DNA from: an uncultured Paenibacillaceae bacterium
Lineage (GTDB): Bacteria > Bacillota > Bacilli > Aneurinibacillales > Aneurinibacillaceae
DNA: 5,270 nucleotides
Assembly: GCA_937874515.1 (NCBI GenBank)
Contig: CALNBV010000281.1
Coordinates: 1 to 5,270 of the forward strand
Direction: 5' to 3'
Shown: positions 1-5,270 of the stretch, in pieces
How positions within the stretch are numbered: position 1 is the first letter of the stretch
How the letters are laid out: each line of letters opens with the position of its first letter
The notes under the pieces: model-generated
The model's input: only the letters and a program-made list of their open reading frames with translations
The model's database searches: none
Told to the model about the DNA's origin: nothing
Translations under genes and position numbers: made by a program

Positions 1-271
1 CCTTGAGCATAATCGCCAGTATGAAGCTGTTCCGCCTTTAGAAAAGGAAATGGAGGCTATTCAAGAAGAACTAGACTCTATTCCTATTGTGGAAGAGTTT
101 AAACAAACACAGCAGGAAATTGATGAATTGCTGCAATTAGTATCCAACATCATTGGGAATACCTTATCGAGAAAAGTGATTGTCTCTACAGGGGGAGACC
201 CATTATATAATGATACTGGATATGAAAAAGCCATTCCGCCGAATTCTTGCGCGAATCACAAACATTCATAA
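1..271 (+). CDS. ricA: RicA (YmcA), regulatory iron-sulfur complex subunit, 3' part
   Basis: The 5' end lies outside the window; 89 residues plus the stop are visible, read from base 2. They match the C-terminal two thirds of B. subtilis YmcA/RicA (YlbF/YmcA, Com_YlbF family, about 143 residues): an acidic helical stretch with EAIQEELDSIPIVEEF, then DELLQLV and the family hallmark STGGDPL near the end. RicA forms a cytoplasmic complex with RicF (YlbF) and RicT (YaaT) that carries [4Fe-4S] clusters. The complex acts with RNase Y in mRNA maturation and is needed for competence, biofilm formation and sporulation through the Spo0A pathway (family knowledge). The tail holds a single cysteine (PNSCANH), possibly a cluster ligand. 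The position directly before cotE and mutS is the same as in B. subtilis, where miaB lies further upstream. Both the match and the neighbourhood support the call; only the missing N-terminus is unseen. Confidence 0.93.
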   Translation, partial: LEHNRQYEAVPPLEKEMEAIQEELDSIPIVEEFKQTQQEIDELLQLVSNIIGNTLSRKVIVSTGGDPLYNDTGYEKAIPPNSCANHKHS

Positions 272-279
272 ATAAAGAA

Positions 280-325
280 AAAAGGACGGAAGAAATAAAA
301 ATTTCTTCTGTCTTTTTCTTTTTTT
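280..325 (+). terminator. Rho-independent terminator after ricA
   Basis: A long A/T-rich hairpin begins 9 bases after the ricA stop. The 5' arm (about 280-296) pairs with the 3' arm (301-317) around an AAAA loop, with two G-T pairs. The core is GACGGAAGAAAT against ATTTCTTCTGTC. A run of mostly T follows (313-325, interrupted by one C). The stem is AU-rich but long, and the position between ricA and the cotE promoter fits termination of the ricA transcript. Confidence 0.85.
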
Positions 326-326
326 G

Positions 327-355
327 CACCCGTGACGAAAGCCCTGCATACAATT
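327..355 (+). promoter_or_regulatory. Sporulation mother-cell promoter of cotE (sigma-K type; sigma-E-like -10)
   Basis: CACC at 327-330 is followed after exactly 16 bases by CATACAATT at 347-355. The sigma-K consensus is mACm-N16-CATAnnnTA; all defined positions match except the last base of the -10. The -10 octamer CATACAAT also equals the sigma-E -10 consensus, but no sigma-E -35 (ATA-type) is seen at the right distance. In B. subtilis cotE is transcribed in the mother cell from sigma-E and sigma-K promoters, so the site fits the gene. The predicted transcription start is near 360-363, giving a leader of about 28 bases that still contains the ribosome binding site. Consensus matching by eye only. 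Confidence 0.65.
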
Positions 356-372
356 GTACAGAAACGTTGTAT

Positions 373-379
373 GGAGGTG
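373..379 (+). promoter_or_regulatory. Ribosome binding site of cotE
   Basis: GGAGGTG is an almost complete anti-16S match, ending 10 bases before the ATG at 390. It fixes the cotE start and predicts strong translation. Confidence 0.85.
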
Positions 380-389
380 GTAACAAACC

Positions 390-935
390 ATGTCAGATAA
401 AGACTATCAAGTCCGGGAAATCCTAACAAAAGCGGTATGTGGGAAAGGCCGAAAATTTTCTCAAGCAACCCATACCGTAACCCCTAATAACAAAACAGCG
501 ACAATCCTGGGTGCGTGGGTCATTAATCACACTTATCGCGCAGATCTTGTGGGAGAAACTGTAGAAGTATACGGGTCCTATGAAATGAATATATGGTACT
601 CCTATAATAACAATACGGAAACAACCGTTTTAAAAGAAACAGTAAAATTCGTAGATGTGATTCCTCTTTCATATTATGACAGCAATTGCAAAGGGGATAT
701 TGAAGTTACAGCAAATGCCTCCCAAGAGCCCAGTTGCATTGAAGCACAGGTCACAGGATCCGGCAAAATTGTAGTGACTGTGGAAAGAGAATACACAGTA
801 GAAGTCCTCGGGGAAACCAAACTTTGTGTCGTTGTAACAGACGCCTGCGATTATGATTACAAATATGACTCCTATGTAGATTTTGATGAATTAACAGATT
901 TCGAAGATTTAGACCCAGGAATCATGGGGGGATAA
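390..935 (+). CDS. cotE: CotE, outer spore coat morphogenetic protein
   Basis: A 181-residue protein, the same length as I recall for B. subtilis CotE, and alignable by eye over nearly its whole length: REILTKAVCGKGRKF near the start, ILGAWVINHTY (39-49), a WYSYNNNT segment (69-76), VDVIPL (88-93), REYTVEVLGETK (133-144), then an acidic tail. CotE is the mother-cell protein that forms a layer around the forespore and recruits outer coat proteins. The tail (about 151-176) is rich in Asp/Glu and aromatic residues, including DYDYKYDSY and DFDELTDFEDLD. Five cysteines (17, 100, 116, 146, 153) are present, apparently more than in B. subtilis CotE; they could allow disulfide cross-linking in the coat (inference). 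No signal peptide or membrane segment is visible, as expected. The gene has its own sporulation promoter, a strong ribosome binding site and a terminator, so it appears monocistronic or only partly read through into the next gene. Confidence 0.96.
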   Translation: MSDKDYQVREILTKAVCGKGRKFSQATHTVTPNNKTATILGAWVINHTYRADLVGETVEVYGSYEMNIWYSYNNNTETTVLKETVKFVDVIPLSYYDSNCKGDIEVTANASQEPSCIEAQVTGSGKIVVTVEREYTVEVLGETKLCVVVTDACDYDYKYDSYVDFDELTDFEDLDPGIMGG

Positions 936-959
936 GGGAACACCCTTCCTTTGTCTAAC

Positions 960-989
960 GGGAGGTTGGCCTCCCTTTTTCTTTTTTTT
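960..989 (+). terminator. Rho-independent terminator after cotE
   Basis: A perfect 6-bp GC-rich stem (GGGAGG 960-965, CCTCCC 970-975) with a TTGG loop is followed directly by five T, one C and eight T (976-989). It lies 24 bases after the cotE stop. A smaller hairpin, AAGGG-AACA-CCCTT (934-947), sits just upstream and overlaps the stop codon. Confidence 0.92.
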
Positions 990-1040
990 CAGCAGTTAGG
1001 TAAGGACACCGAAGATTTCTTCTGTGCCTCAAGAAATAGA

Positions 1041-1047
1041 AAGGAAG
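1041..1047 (+). promoter_or_regulatory. Ribosome binding site of the amidoligase gene
   Basis: AAGGAAG sits 7 bases before the ATG at 1055. It is a moderate anti-16S match at good spacing and supports this start. No convincing promoter was found between the cotE terminator and this site. Confidence 0.6.
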
Positions 1048-1054
1048 CGTACGT

Positions 1055-2485
1055 ATGTCATGTTTCCTATTGTATCCTAATGATACAGATCAAGAAAAAA
1101 ATATCGAGTGGATCCGGTCTTTTTTTCCAATGGAAGCAGGTTCTAAGCTTCCCTTTTCCCTTCCCTCATTGGTGATTCAGTGGGGGAATGGGGGATTATC
1201 AGGAAATCAGAGAGGGACTGTGGTTTTAAATGGGGCTGAAGCATACCAATGTGCAACTCGTCCTGTTTATCGTGACCGTATTTTATCCTTAAATGGAATT
1301 CCAGTTGCTTCAGTCATGAAACAGGATGGAGAAACGCCTACCCTTCGACGTTACTTCGCTTTTGTGTTTCAACAGGATGTACTGGGGCTTTTTCGTTCTA
1401 ATGGGAATCAAATTTGGATGCATCATCGTCCAACAAATTTTAAAGAGGATTATGAAGAAGTGGAACAGGACCTGAAAAATCGGGAAATCCGCAAAGTGGT
1501 CCATTATGCCATTCGTACCATTTATGCTTTAGGCCTAGATTTTGGCGGTGTGTTTATAGGGGTAAATCAGCAGGGGAGGATGAGAATTCTTGAGGTTCGT
1601 CCTGTCGTCAACCTTAATGAAGTTCTCGCCCGCCGTTTTGTGAAAAGTGTGCAACGCTTTATCAAAACCTATTTTATTCTTCATCCTGAACAAGTTATGC
1701 TAGGCGCTGACCCGGAATTTGTCCTAAAAGATGATAAAGGTGAACCTGTTATGGCATCTTCTTTTTTCCCACGGCGGGGAATGGTAGGGTGTGACCAGGT
1801 TGTCTTACGAACGGATGCAACCCAGTCTAAACTGCCACTCGCAGAGCTTCGCCCACCTCCATCTGTTGAACCAGAAAAACTATTTAAGAATATATATGTC
1901 GCCATGGTATTAGGGGCGAGAAAAATCAATAATCCTGATATTCACTGGTTAGCTGGAGGGATGCCTCTTGAAGGCTACCCCATTGGAGGGCATCTTCATT
2001 TTAGCCGCATCGAATTGAATTCCCAATTTTTGCGTATTCTCGATAATTACCTGGCTCTTCCCTTGTCTATTTTAGAAAGTGAACAATCCCGTAAACGGCG
2101 GCCAAAATATGGCTACTTAGGGGATTTTCGCAGACAATTCCATGGGGGATTTGAATATCGCACCTTGCCTAGTTGGTTAGTTTCTCCGGTGGTCACCCGT
2201 GGGGTGATTGCCATGGCTAAATTATTGGCTCTCCATTATAAAAATTTACGTAAACTTCCCTTGCAAGAAGTAAATGTCCAAGAAGGTTTTTATCATGGGA
2301 AAAAGGATGAATTGCTGCAACTTTTGCCAAAATTGTGGCGAGACTTGGAAGCTCTCCCTTCGTACTATCGATATGCCAAGTTCTTAAATCCCTTTAAACA
2401 GGTGCTCCTTGAAGGAGTTGAATGGGATGAAAATGAGGACATTCGCATAGGGTGGAAGTTACCCGATTCCATAGGTATGCTATAA
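1055..2485 (+). CDS. ATP-grasp-like / COOH-NH2 ligase (putative amidoligase) fusion protein
   Basis: A 476-residue, probably cytoplasmic protein in two parts. The C-terminal part (about 215-410) carries the signature of the phage phiEco32-like COOH-NH2 ligase type 2 family: GADPEF (217-222), a Glu in LAELRP (E264), GGHLHFS (311-317) and YGYLGDFR...GGFEYRTLPSW (352-374). The conserved Glu, His and Arg (E221, E264, H313, H315, E367, R369) are likely metal/ATP ligands by analogy with glutamine synthetase and gamma-glutamylcysteine ligase folds. Such enzymes are predicted to join a carboxyl to an amine using ATP. The N-terminal part ends in an ATP-grasp-like segment (about 147-185: GLDFGGVFIGV...LEVRP), but two canonical metal ligands are replaced and an N-terminal ATP-grasp lobe is not obvious, so it may be inactive. 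The gene lies between cotE and mutS, where B. subtilis has none. I recall similar genes next to cotE in Paenibacillus-like genomes, unverified. Spore coat modification is an inference; substrate unknown. Confidence 0.82.
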   Translation: MSCFLLYPNDTDQEKNIEWIRSFFPMEAGSKLPFSLPSLVIQWGNGGLSGNQRGTVVLNGAEAYQCATRPVYRDRILSLNGIPVASVMKQDGETPTLRRYFAFVFQQDVLGLFRSNGNQIWMHHRPTNFKEDYEEVEQDLKNREIRKVVHYAIRTIYALGLDFGGVFIGVNQQGRMRILEVRPVVNLNEVLARRFVKSVQRFIKTYFILHPEQVMLGADPEFVLKDDKGEPVMASSFFPRRGMVGCDQVVLRTDATQSKLPLAELRPPPSVEPEKLFKNIYVAMVLGARKINNPDIHWLAGGMPLEGYPIGGHLHFSRIELNSQFLRILDNYLALPLSILESEQSRKRRPKYGYLGDFRRQFHGGFEYRTLPSWLVSPVVTRGVIAMAKLLALHYKNLRKLPLQEVNVQEGFYHGKKDELLQLLPKLWRDLEALPSYYRYAKFLNPFKQVLLEGVEWDENEDIRIGWKLPDSIGML

Positions 2486-2486
2486 T
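2478..2486 (+). promoter_or_regulatory. Extended -10 housekeeping promoter for mutS-mutL
   Basis: TGCTATAAT is a perfect extended -10 (TGn plus TATAAT at 2481-2486) for the sigma-A holoenzyme. The -35 is weak (GTTACC at 2458-2463, 17-base spacer, three of six matches), which an extended -10 can compensate. The hexamer contains the TAA stop (2483-2485) of the upstream gene. A start near 2493 would leave a leader of about 25 bases carrying the mutS ribosome binding site. This would let mutS be expressed in vegetative cells independently of the upstream sporulation-type genes. Confidence 0.6.
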
Positions 2487-2504
2487 AATTCAAGGAAAAG
2501 AAAT

Positions 2505-2511
2505 GGGAGAG
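2505..2511 (+). promoter_or_regulatory. Ribosome binding site that decides the mutS start
   Basis: GGGAGAG ends 6 bases before the ATG at 2518 and supports that start over the in-frame ATG at 2503, which would have only AAGGAAA (2492-2498) upstream. From 2518 the protein begins MAKYTPMIQQYL, matching the MAGYTPMIQQYL start of B. subtilis MutS. Confidence 0.65.
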
Positions 2512-2517
2512 AAGAGA

Positions 2518-5157
2518 ATGGCCAAATACACTCCAATGATCCAACAATATTTAGAAATTAAAGCACGGTACGCCGATGCTTTCCTTTTTTTTCGCTTAGG
2601 CGATTTTTACGAACTTTTCTTTGAAGATGCCATTAAAGCGTCCAGGGAGTTAGAAATTACTTTAACGGGCCGAGATGGTGGGGTTGCAGAAAAGATCCCC
2701 ATGTGTGGGGTGCCCCACCACTCAGCTGATACGTATATTTCTCGTTTAATTGAAAAAGGGTATCGAGTTGCTATTTGTGAACAGGTGGAAGATCCGAAAC
2801 AGGCCAAAGGTGTGGTCCGCAGGGAAGTTACCCGGGTGATGACACCGGGTACTATTTTGGATGGCAGTTTATTAACGGATAAAGAAAATAATTATTTATT
2901 GGCTTTTTATGAACGACATAATCGGGCTGCTCTGGCTGCCTGTGATATATCCACAGGGGAATTTTACGCCACGGAAATGCCAGGTGAAGGGTCAAGACTG
3001 TTAGATGAAATTTTACAGTATAACCCATCGGAATTGATTTGGATTCGTGGCGATGAGACAGAAACAACCCATTGGGTTGAGAAGTTCGCTTTGTATGGTA
3101 TTTTTGTGAGTGAACGCCCTGTATCAGAACCACTGGGAGAACCAGAACAGTTGCTTCAATCCTGGTTTGCTTCGATTACAAATGATAAACAATGTACCCC
3201 TGAGATGGTGTGTGCCATAAAAGGGTTATTAAATTATCTGGAAGAAACCCAGAAGCGGTCCATGGTCCATTTGAACCGGATTCACCTTTATGAAGGGCAA
3301 AAGTATATGATGTTGGACCAGTTTACCCGACGTAACCTGGAATTGACTGAAACCATTCGGGATAAGGGGAAAAAGGGATCCTTGCTCTGGCTTTTGGACA
3401 GGACGGTAACGGCCATGGGTGGAAGACTTCTTCGTCGCTGGGTAGACAAGCCTTTATTGTCCCGCCAAGAAATCGAGAAGCGCCAGGAGGCTGTACAAAC
3501 TCTGGTAGACCACTGGTTGGGGCGGGATGACCTTTGCCGCTGGTTAGATGAAGTGTATGATTTGGAGCGATTAGGCTCCCGTATTTCCTTTGGGACGGCA
3601 AATGCCCGGGACTTGGTGCAATTAAAATTATCCTTACAGGCCATCCCCCATCTGAAAGAGTCCCTATTGGCCCTGGAAGGCCGTTCTAAATCCCTTCATC
3701 AGTTGGCCCTGGAAATGGATGAATGCAGAGATGTAGCAGAAATCATCGACAAAGGGATTGTAGATGATCCCCCTCTCGCTATAAAAGAAGGGGGACTGAT
3801 TAAAGAAGGGTATAATGGGTACCTGGATCAATTAAAAAAGGCAGGTACAGAGGGGAAACAATGGATTGCCAACCTGGAAAAAAGAGAACGGGAAGCTACA
3901 GGCATCCGCTCTTTGAAAGTGGGATATAACAAGATATTTGGCTATTACATAGAGGTGACGAAGGCGAACTTATCAACCTTGCCTGAAGGTCGTTATGAAC
4001 GGAAGCAGACCCTAAGCAATGCAGAGCGGTTTGTCACACCTGAATTAAAGGAGAAAGAATCCTTAATTTTAGAAGCAGAAGAAAAACGAACAGAATTGGA
4101 ATATGAATTGTTTGTGGAAATCCGGGATCAGGTTGCAAGGGAAGTGCAACGGATTCAGAAGTTAGCTGAAAGGGTAGCGGCTGTGGATGTACTCCAATCC
4201 TTTGCAGACTTAGCTCAGGAAAAACAATATGTTTGTCCAGTTATCGTGGATGATGGCCCCATTGCCATTGTGGAAGGGCGCCATCCTGTGGTCGAGGCTG
4301 TATTGGTGGGAGAACCCTTTGTGCCCAACAATACGGGCCTTGAACCAGAAAAACAGCAAATTATTTTGATTACAGGCCCGAATATGGCTGGGAAAAGCAC
4401 ATACATGCGGCAAGTGGCCCTCATGGTTCTCATGGCGCAAATCGGATCTTTTATTCCCGCTCAAGAAGCGAAGATTACCCCTGTGGATCGGATTTTCACT
4501 CGCATCGGTGCTGCCGATGATTTAACGGGGGGCCAGAGTACGTTTATGGTGGAAATGAAAGAGATTGAAGTGACGTTGAAAAACGCCACCCCAGGGAGCC
4601 TTGTCATTATCGATGAACTAGGCCGGGGGACCTCTACCGCTGAAGGAATGAGCATTGCCCAGGCTGTTATTGAATATCTACATGATGAAATTGGGTGCAA
4701 AACCCTGGTTTCTACTCACTATCATGAGTTGTCCCACCTGGAGGAGAACTTAACCCGTTTGAAAAACTATCATATGGCCGTTAATGAAGTAAAGGATACG
4801 GTTATTTTTTTAAGGAAGTTAATTGAGGGCCCTGCGGATAAAAGCTATGGCATTTATTGTGCGGAAATTGCTGGATTGCCGAATAAAATTATTGTCCGCG
4901 CCCACCAGTTATTGTCTGAATTAACCCAGAATCAAGGGGTTGGACAAGCTTCTTTGCCCCTTGTTGTGCAGGAAACGGCTTCTACTCAAGCAGACCAACT
5001 TGATTTATTTGGGGAACTGGAAGAGAAACCGCTAAAAGCCAGCAAGGGCCATGGAAAAGAAGATAAGATTCTCAAAAAGCTAAAAGAAGCGGATTTAATT
5101 AACATGACGCCCCTTGAGGCCATGAATTTCCTTTTTGCATTAAAGAAACAAATATAA
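2518..5157 (+). CDS. mutS: DNA mismatch repair protein MutS
   Basis: An 879-residue full-length MutS (about 850-900 is usual). It dimerises, binds mismatches and small loops in cytoplasmic DNA, and recruits MutL in an ATP-dependent way. Visible in order: mismatch-recognition domain with the Phe-X-Glu wedge (GDFYELF, F30 and E32), MCGVPHHS and EQVEDP; connector and lever domains; clamp domain around 450-550 with SLKVGYNKIFGYYIEVTKA; ATPase domain with Walker A GPNMAGKS (620-627), the QSTFMVEM signature (673-680), Walker B LVIIDE (D699, E700) followed by GRGTST, and the STHYHE histidine loop (732-737). All key residues are intact. QLDLF at 827-831 is a canonical sliding-clamp binding motif, and the C-terminal DLINMTPLEAMNFL segment matches the family's oligomerisation tail. 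The start at 2518 is chosen from the B. subtilis alignment, the ribosome binding site and the predicted transcription start; longer in-frame readings reach back to a GTG at 2452. mutL follows after 22 bases, so the two form an operon. Confidence 0.98.
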   Translation: MAKYTPMIQQYLEIKARYADAFLFFRLGDFYELFFEDAIKASRELEITLTGRDGGVAEKIPMCGVPHHSADTYISRLIEKGYRVAICEQVEDPKQAKGVVRREVTRVMTPGTILDGSLLTDKENNYLLAFYERHNRAALAACDISTGEFYATEMPGEGSRLLDEILQYNPSELIWIRGDETETTHWVEKFALYGIFVSERPVSEPLGEPEQLLQSWFASITNDKQCTPEMVCAIKGLLNYLEETQKRSMVHLNRIHLYEGQKYMMLDQFTRRNLELTETIRDKGKKGSLLWLLDRTVTAMGGRLLRRWVDKPLLSRQEIEKRQEAVQTLVDHWLGRDDLCRWLDEVYDLERLGSRISFGTANARDLVQLKLSLQAIPHLKESLLALEGRSKSLHQLALEMDECRDVAEIIDKGIVDDPPLAIKEGGLIKEGYNGYLDQLKKAGTEGKQWIANLEKREREATGIRSLKVGYNKIFGYYIEVTKANLSTLPEGRYERKQTLSNAERFVTPELKEKESLILEAEEKRTELEYELFVEIRDQVAREVQRIQKLAERVAAVDVLQSFADLAQEKQYVCPVIVDDGPIAIVEGRHPVVEAVLVGEPFVPNNTGLEPEKQQIILITGPNMAGKSTYMRQVALMVLMAQIGSFIPAQEAKITPVDRIFTRIGAADDLTGGQSTFMVEMKEIEVTLKNATPGSLVIIDELGRGTSTAEGMSIAQAVIEYLHDEIGCKTLVSTHYHELSHLEENLTRLKNYHMAVNEVKDTVIFLRKLIEGPADKSYGIYCAEIAGLPNKIIVRAHQLLSELTQNQGVGQASLPLVVQETASTQADQLDLFGELEEKPLKASKGHGKEDKILKKLKEADLINMTPLEAMNFLFALKKQI

Positions 5158-5166
5158 TTTTTTCAA

Positions 5167-5174
5167 GGGGGAGA
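5167..5174 (+). promoter_or_regulatory. Ribosome binding site of mutL
   Basis: GGGGGAGA lies 5 bases before the GTG at 5180. With no strong hairpin between mutS and mutL, translation of mutL from the mutS transcript is expected. Confidence 0.75.
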
Positions 5175-5179
5175 TACCA

Positions 5180-5270
5180 GTGACAACCATAGGGATTATG
5201 GATGAACACCTTGCCAACTTAATCGCAGCAGGGGAAGTGGTAGAGAGACCCTCCTCTGTTGTAAAAGAGT
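5180..5270 (+). CDS. mutL: DNA mismatch repair protein MutL, 5' part
   Basis: Thirty codons are visible before the window ends; the rest lies outside. The reading is MTTIGIMDEHLANLIAAGEVVERPSSVVKE, given here in two parts: a short N-terminal strand (TIGIMDEHLANL) and then the family hallmark IAAGEVVERP followed by SSVVKE, the first motif of the GHKL ATPase domain shared by MutL, Hsp90, gyrase B and histidine kinases. MutL links mismatch-bound MutS to downstream processing and in Bacillales carries its own endonuclease domain (family knowledge, not visible here). The start is a GTG; an in-frame ATG at 5198 would remove the first strand of the fold and has no ribosome binding site at good distance, so GTG is preferred. 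Confidence 0.93.
   Translation, partial: MTTIGIMDEHLANLIAAGEVVERPSSVVKE

Noticed and set aside
186..468. Minus-strand open frames across the ricA-cotE intergenic region.
   Set aside because: They run through the ricA terminator (the Lys/Phe-rich stretches come from its A and T runs), lack ribosome binding sites and overlap both flanking genes.
951..1175. A 74-codon frame starting with TTG in the cotE terminator.
   Set aside because: It runs through the terminator T tract and then out of frame over the amidoligase gene, has no ribosome binding site, and its sequence is Phe-rich from the T runs.
2452..2517. Longer mutS reading starting at the in-frame GTG at 2452 or ATG at 2503.
   Set aside because: The 2452 start lies inside the upstream gene and before the likely transcription start, and the extra residues have no counterpart in MutS. 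The 2503 start has a poorer ribosome binding site, and homology begins at 2518.
2830..2850. Imperfect hairpin ACCCGG...CCGGGT inside mutS.
   Set aside because: It encodes the conserved TRVMTPGT segment of MutS, is not followed by a T tract, and is most simply a by-product of the codons used.
3288..3644. Antisense open frames of 118 and 92 codons inside mutS.
   Set aside because: They lie opposite a fully conserved mutS segment, have low-complexity basic/serine-rich composition typical of antisense shadows, and show no family motif.

Overview
The window looks like the chromosome of a low-to-moderate GC, endospore-forming member of the Bacillales. It carries, all on the + strand, the gene order known from Bacillus subtilis around mutS (ricA/ymcA, cotE, mutS, mutL), with one additional gene between cotE and mutS. 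The protein sequences diverge clearly from B. subtilis, so a relative outside the core genus (for example the Paenibacillaceae or Thermoactinomycetaceae) is plausible. The family cannot be fixed from this window.

Layout: (1) 1-271, 3' part of ricA (ymcA), subunit of the RicA-RicF-RicT complex, ended by an intrinsic terminator at about 280-325. (2) 327-389, a compact intergenic region with a mother-cell sporulation promoter that fits sigma-K (and the sigma-E -10 box) and a strong ribosome binding site. (3) 390-935, cotE, outer spore coat morphogenetic protein, closed by a second strong terminator at 960-989. (4) 1055-2485, a 476-residue protein with a C-terminal phage phiEco32-like COOH-NH2 ligase (amidoligase, glutamine-synthetase/GCS-like fold) domain and an N-terminal ATP-grasp-like half whose metal-binding residues look eroded. 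(5) 2481-2486, an extended -10 promoter overlapping the stop codon of that gene and suited to start housekeeping transcription of mutS-mutL. (6) 2518-5157, complete mutS. (7) 5180 to the window end, the first 30 codons of mutL, with a GTG start.

Functionally the window joins three modules: a sporulation/biofilm regulator, a spore-coat module (cotE plus the amidoligase) and the mismatch-repair pair MutS-MutL. The terminators and promoter-like sites mark boundaries between modules that neighbour each other but are probably expressed at different times. The least understood item is the cotE-adjacent amidoligase fusion protein. Its position suggests a role in spore coat modification, but neither its substrate nor its reaction can be read from the sequence. 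No mobile element, CRISPR array, tRNA or rRNA was seen.
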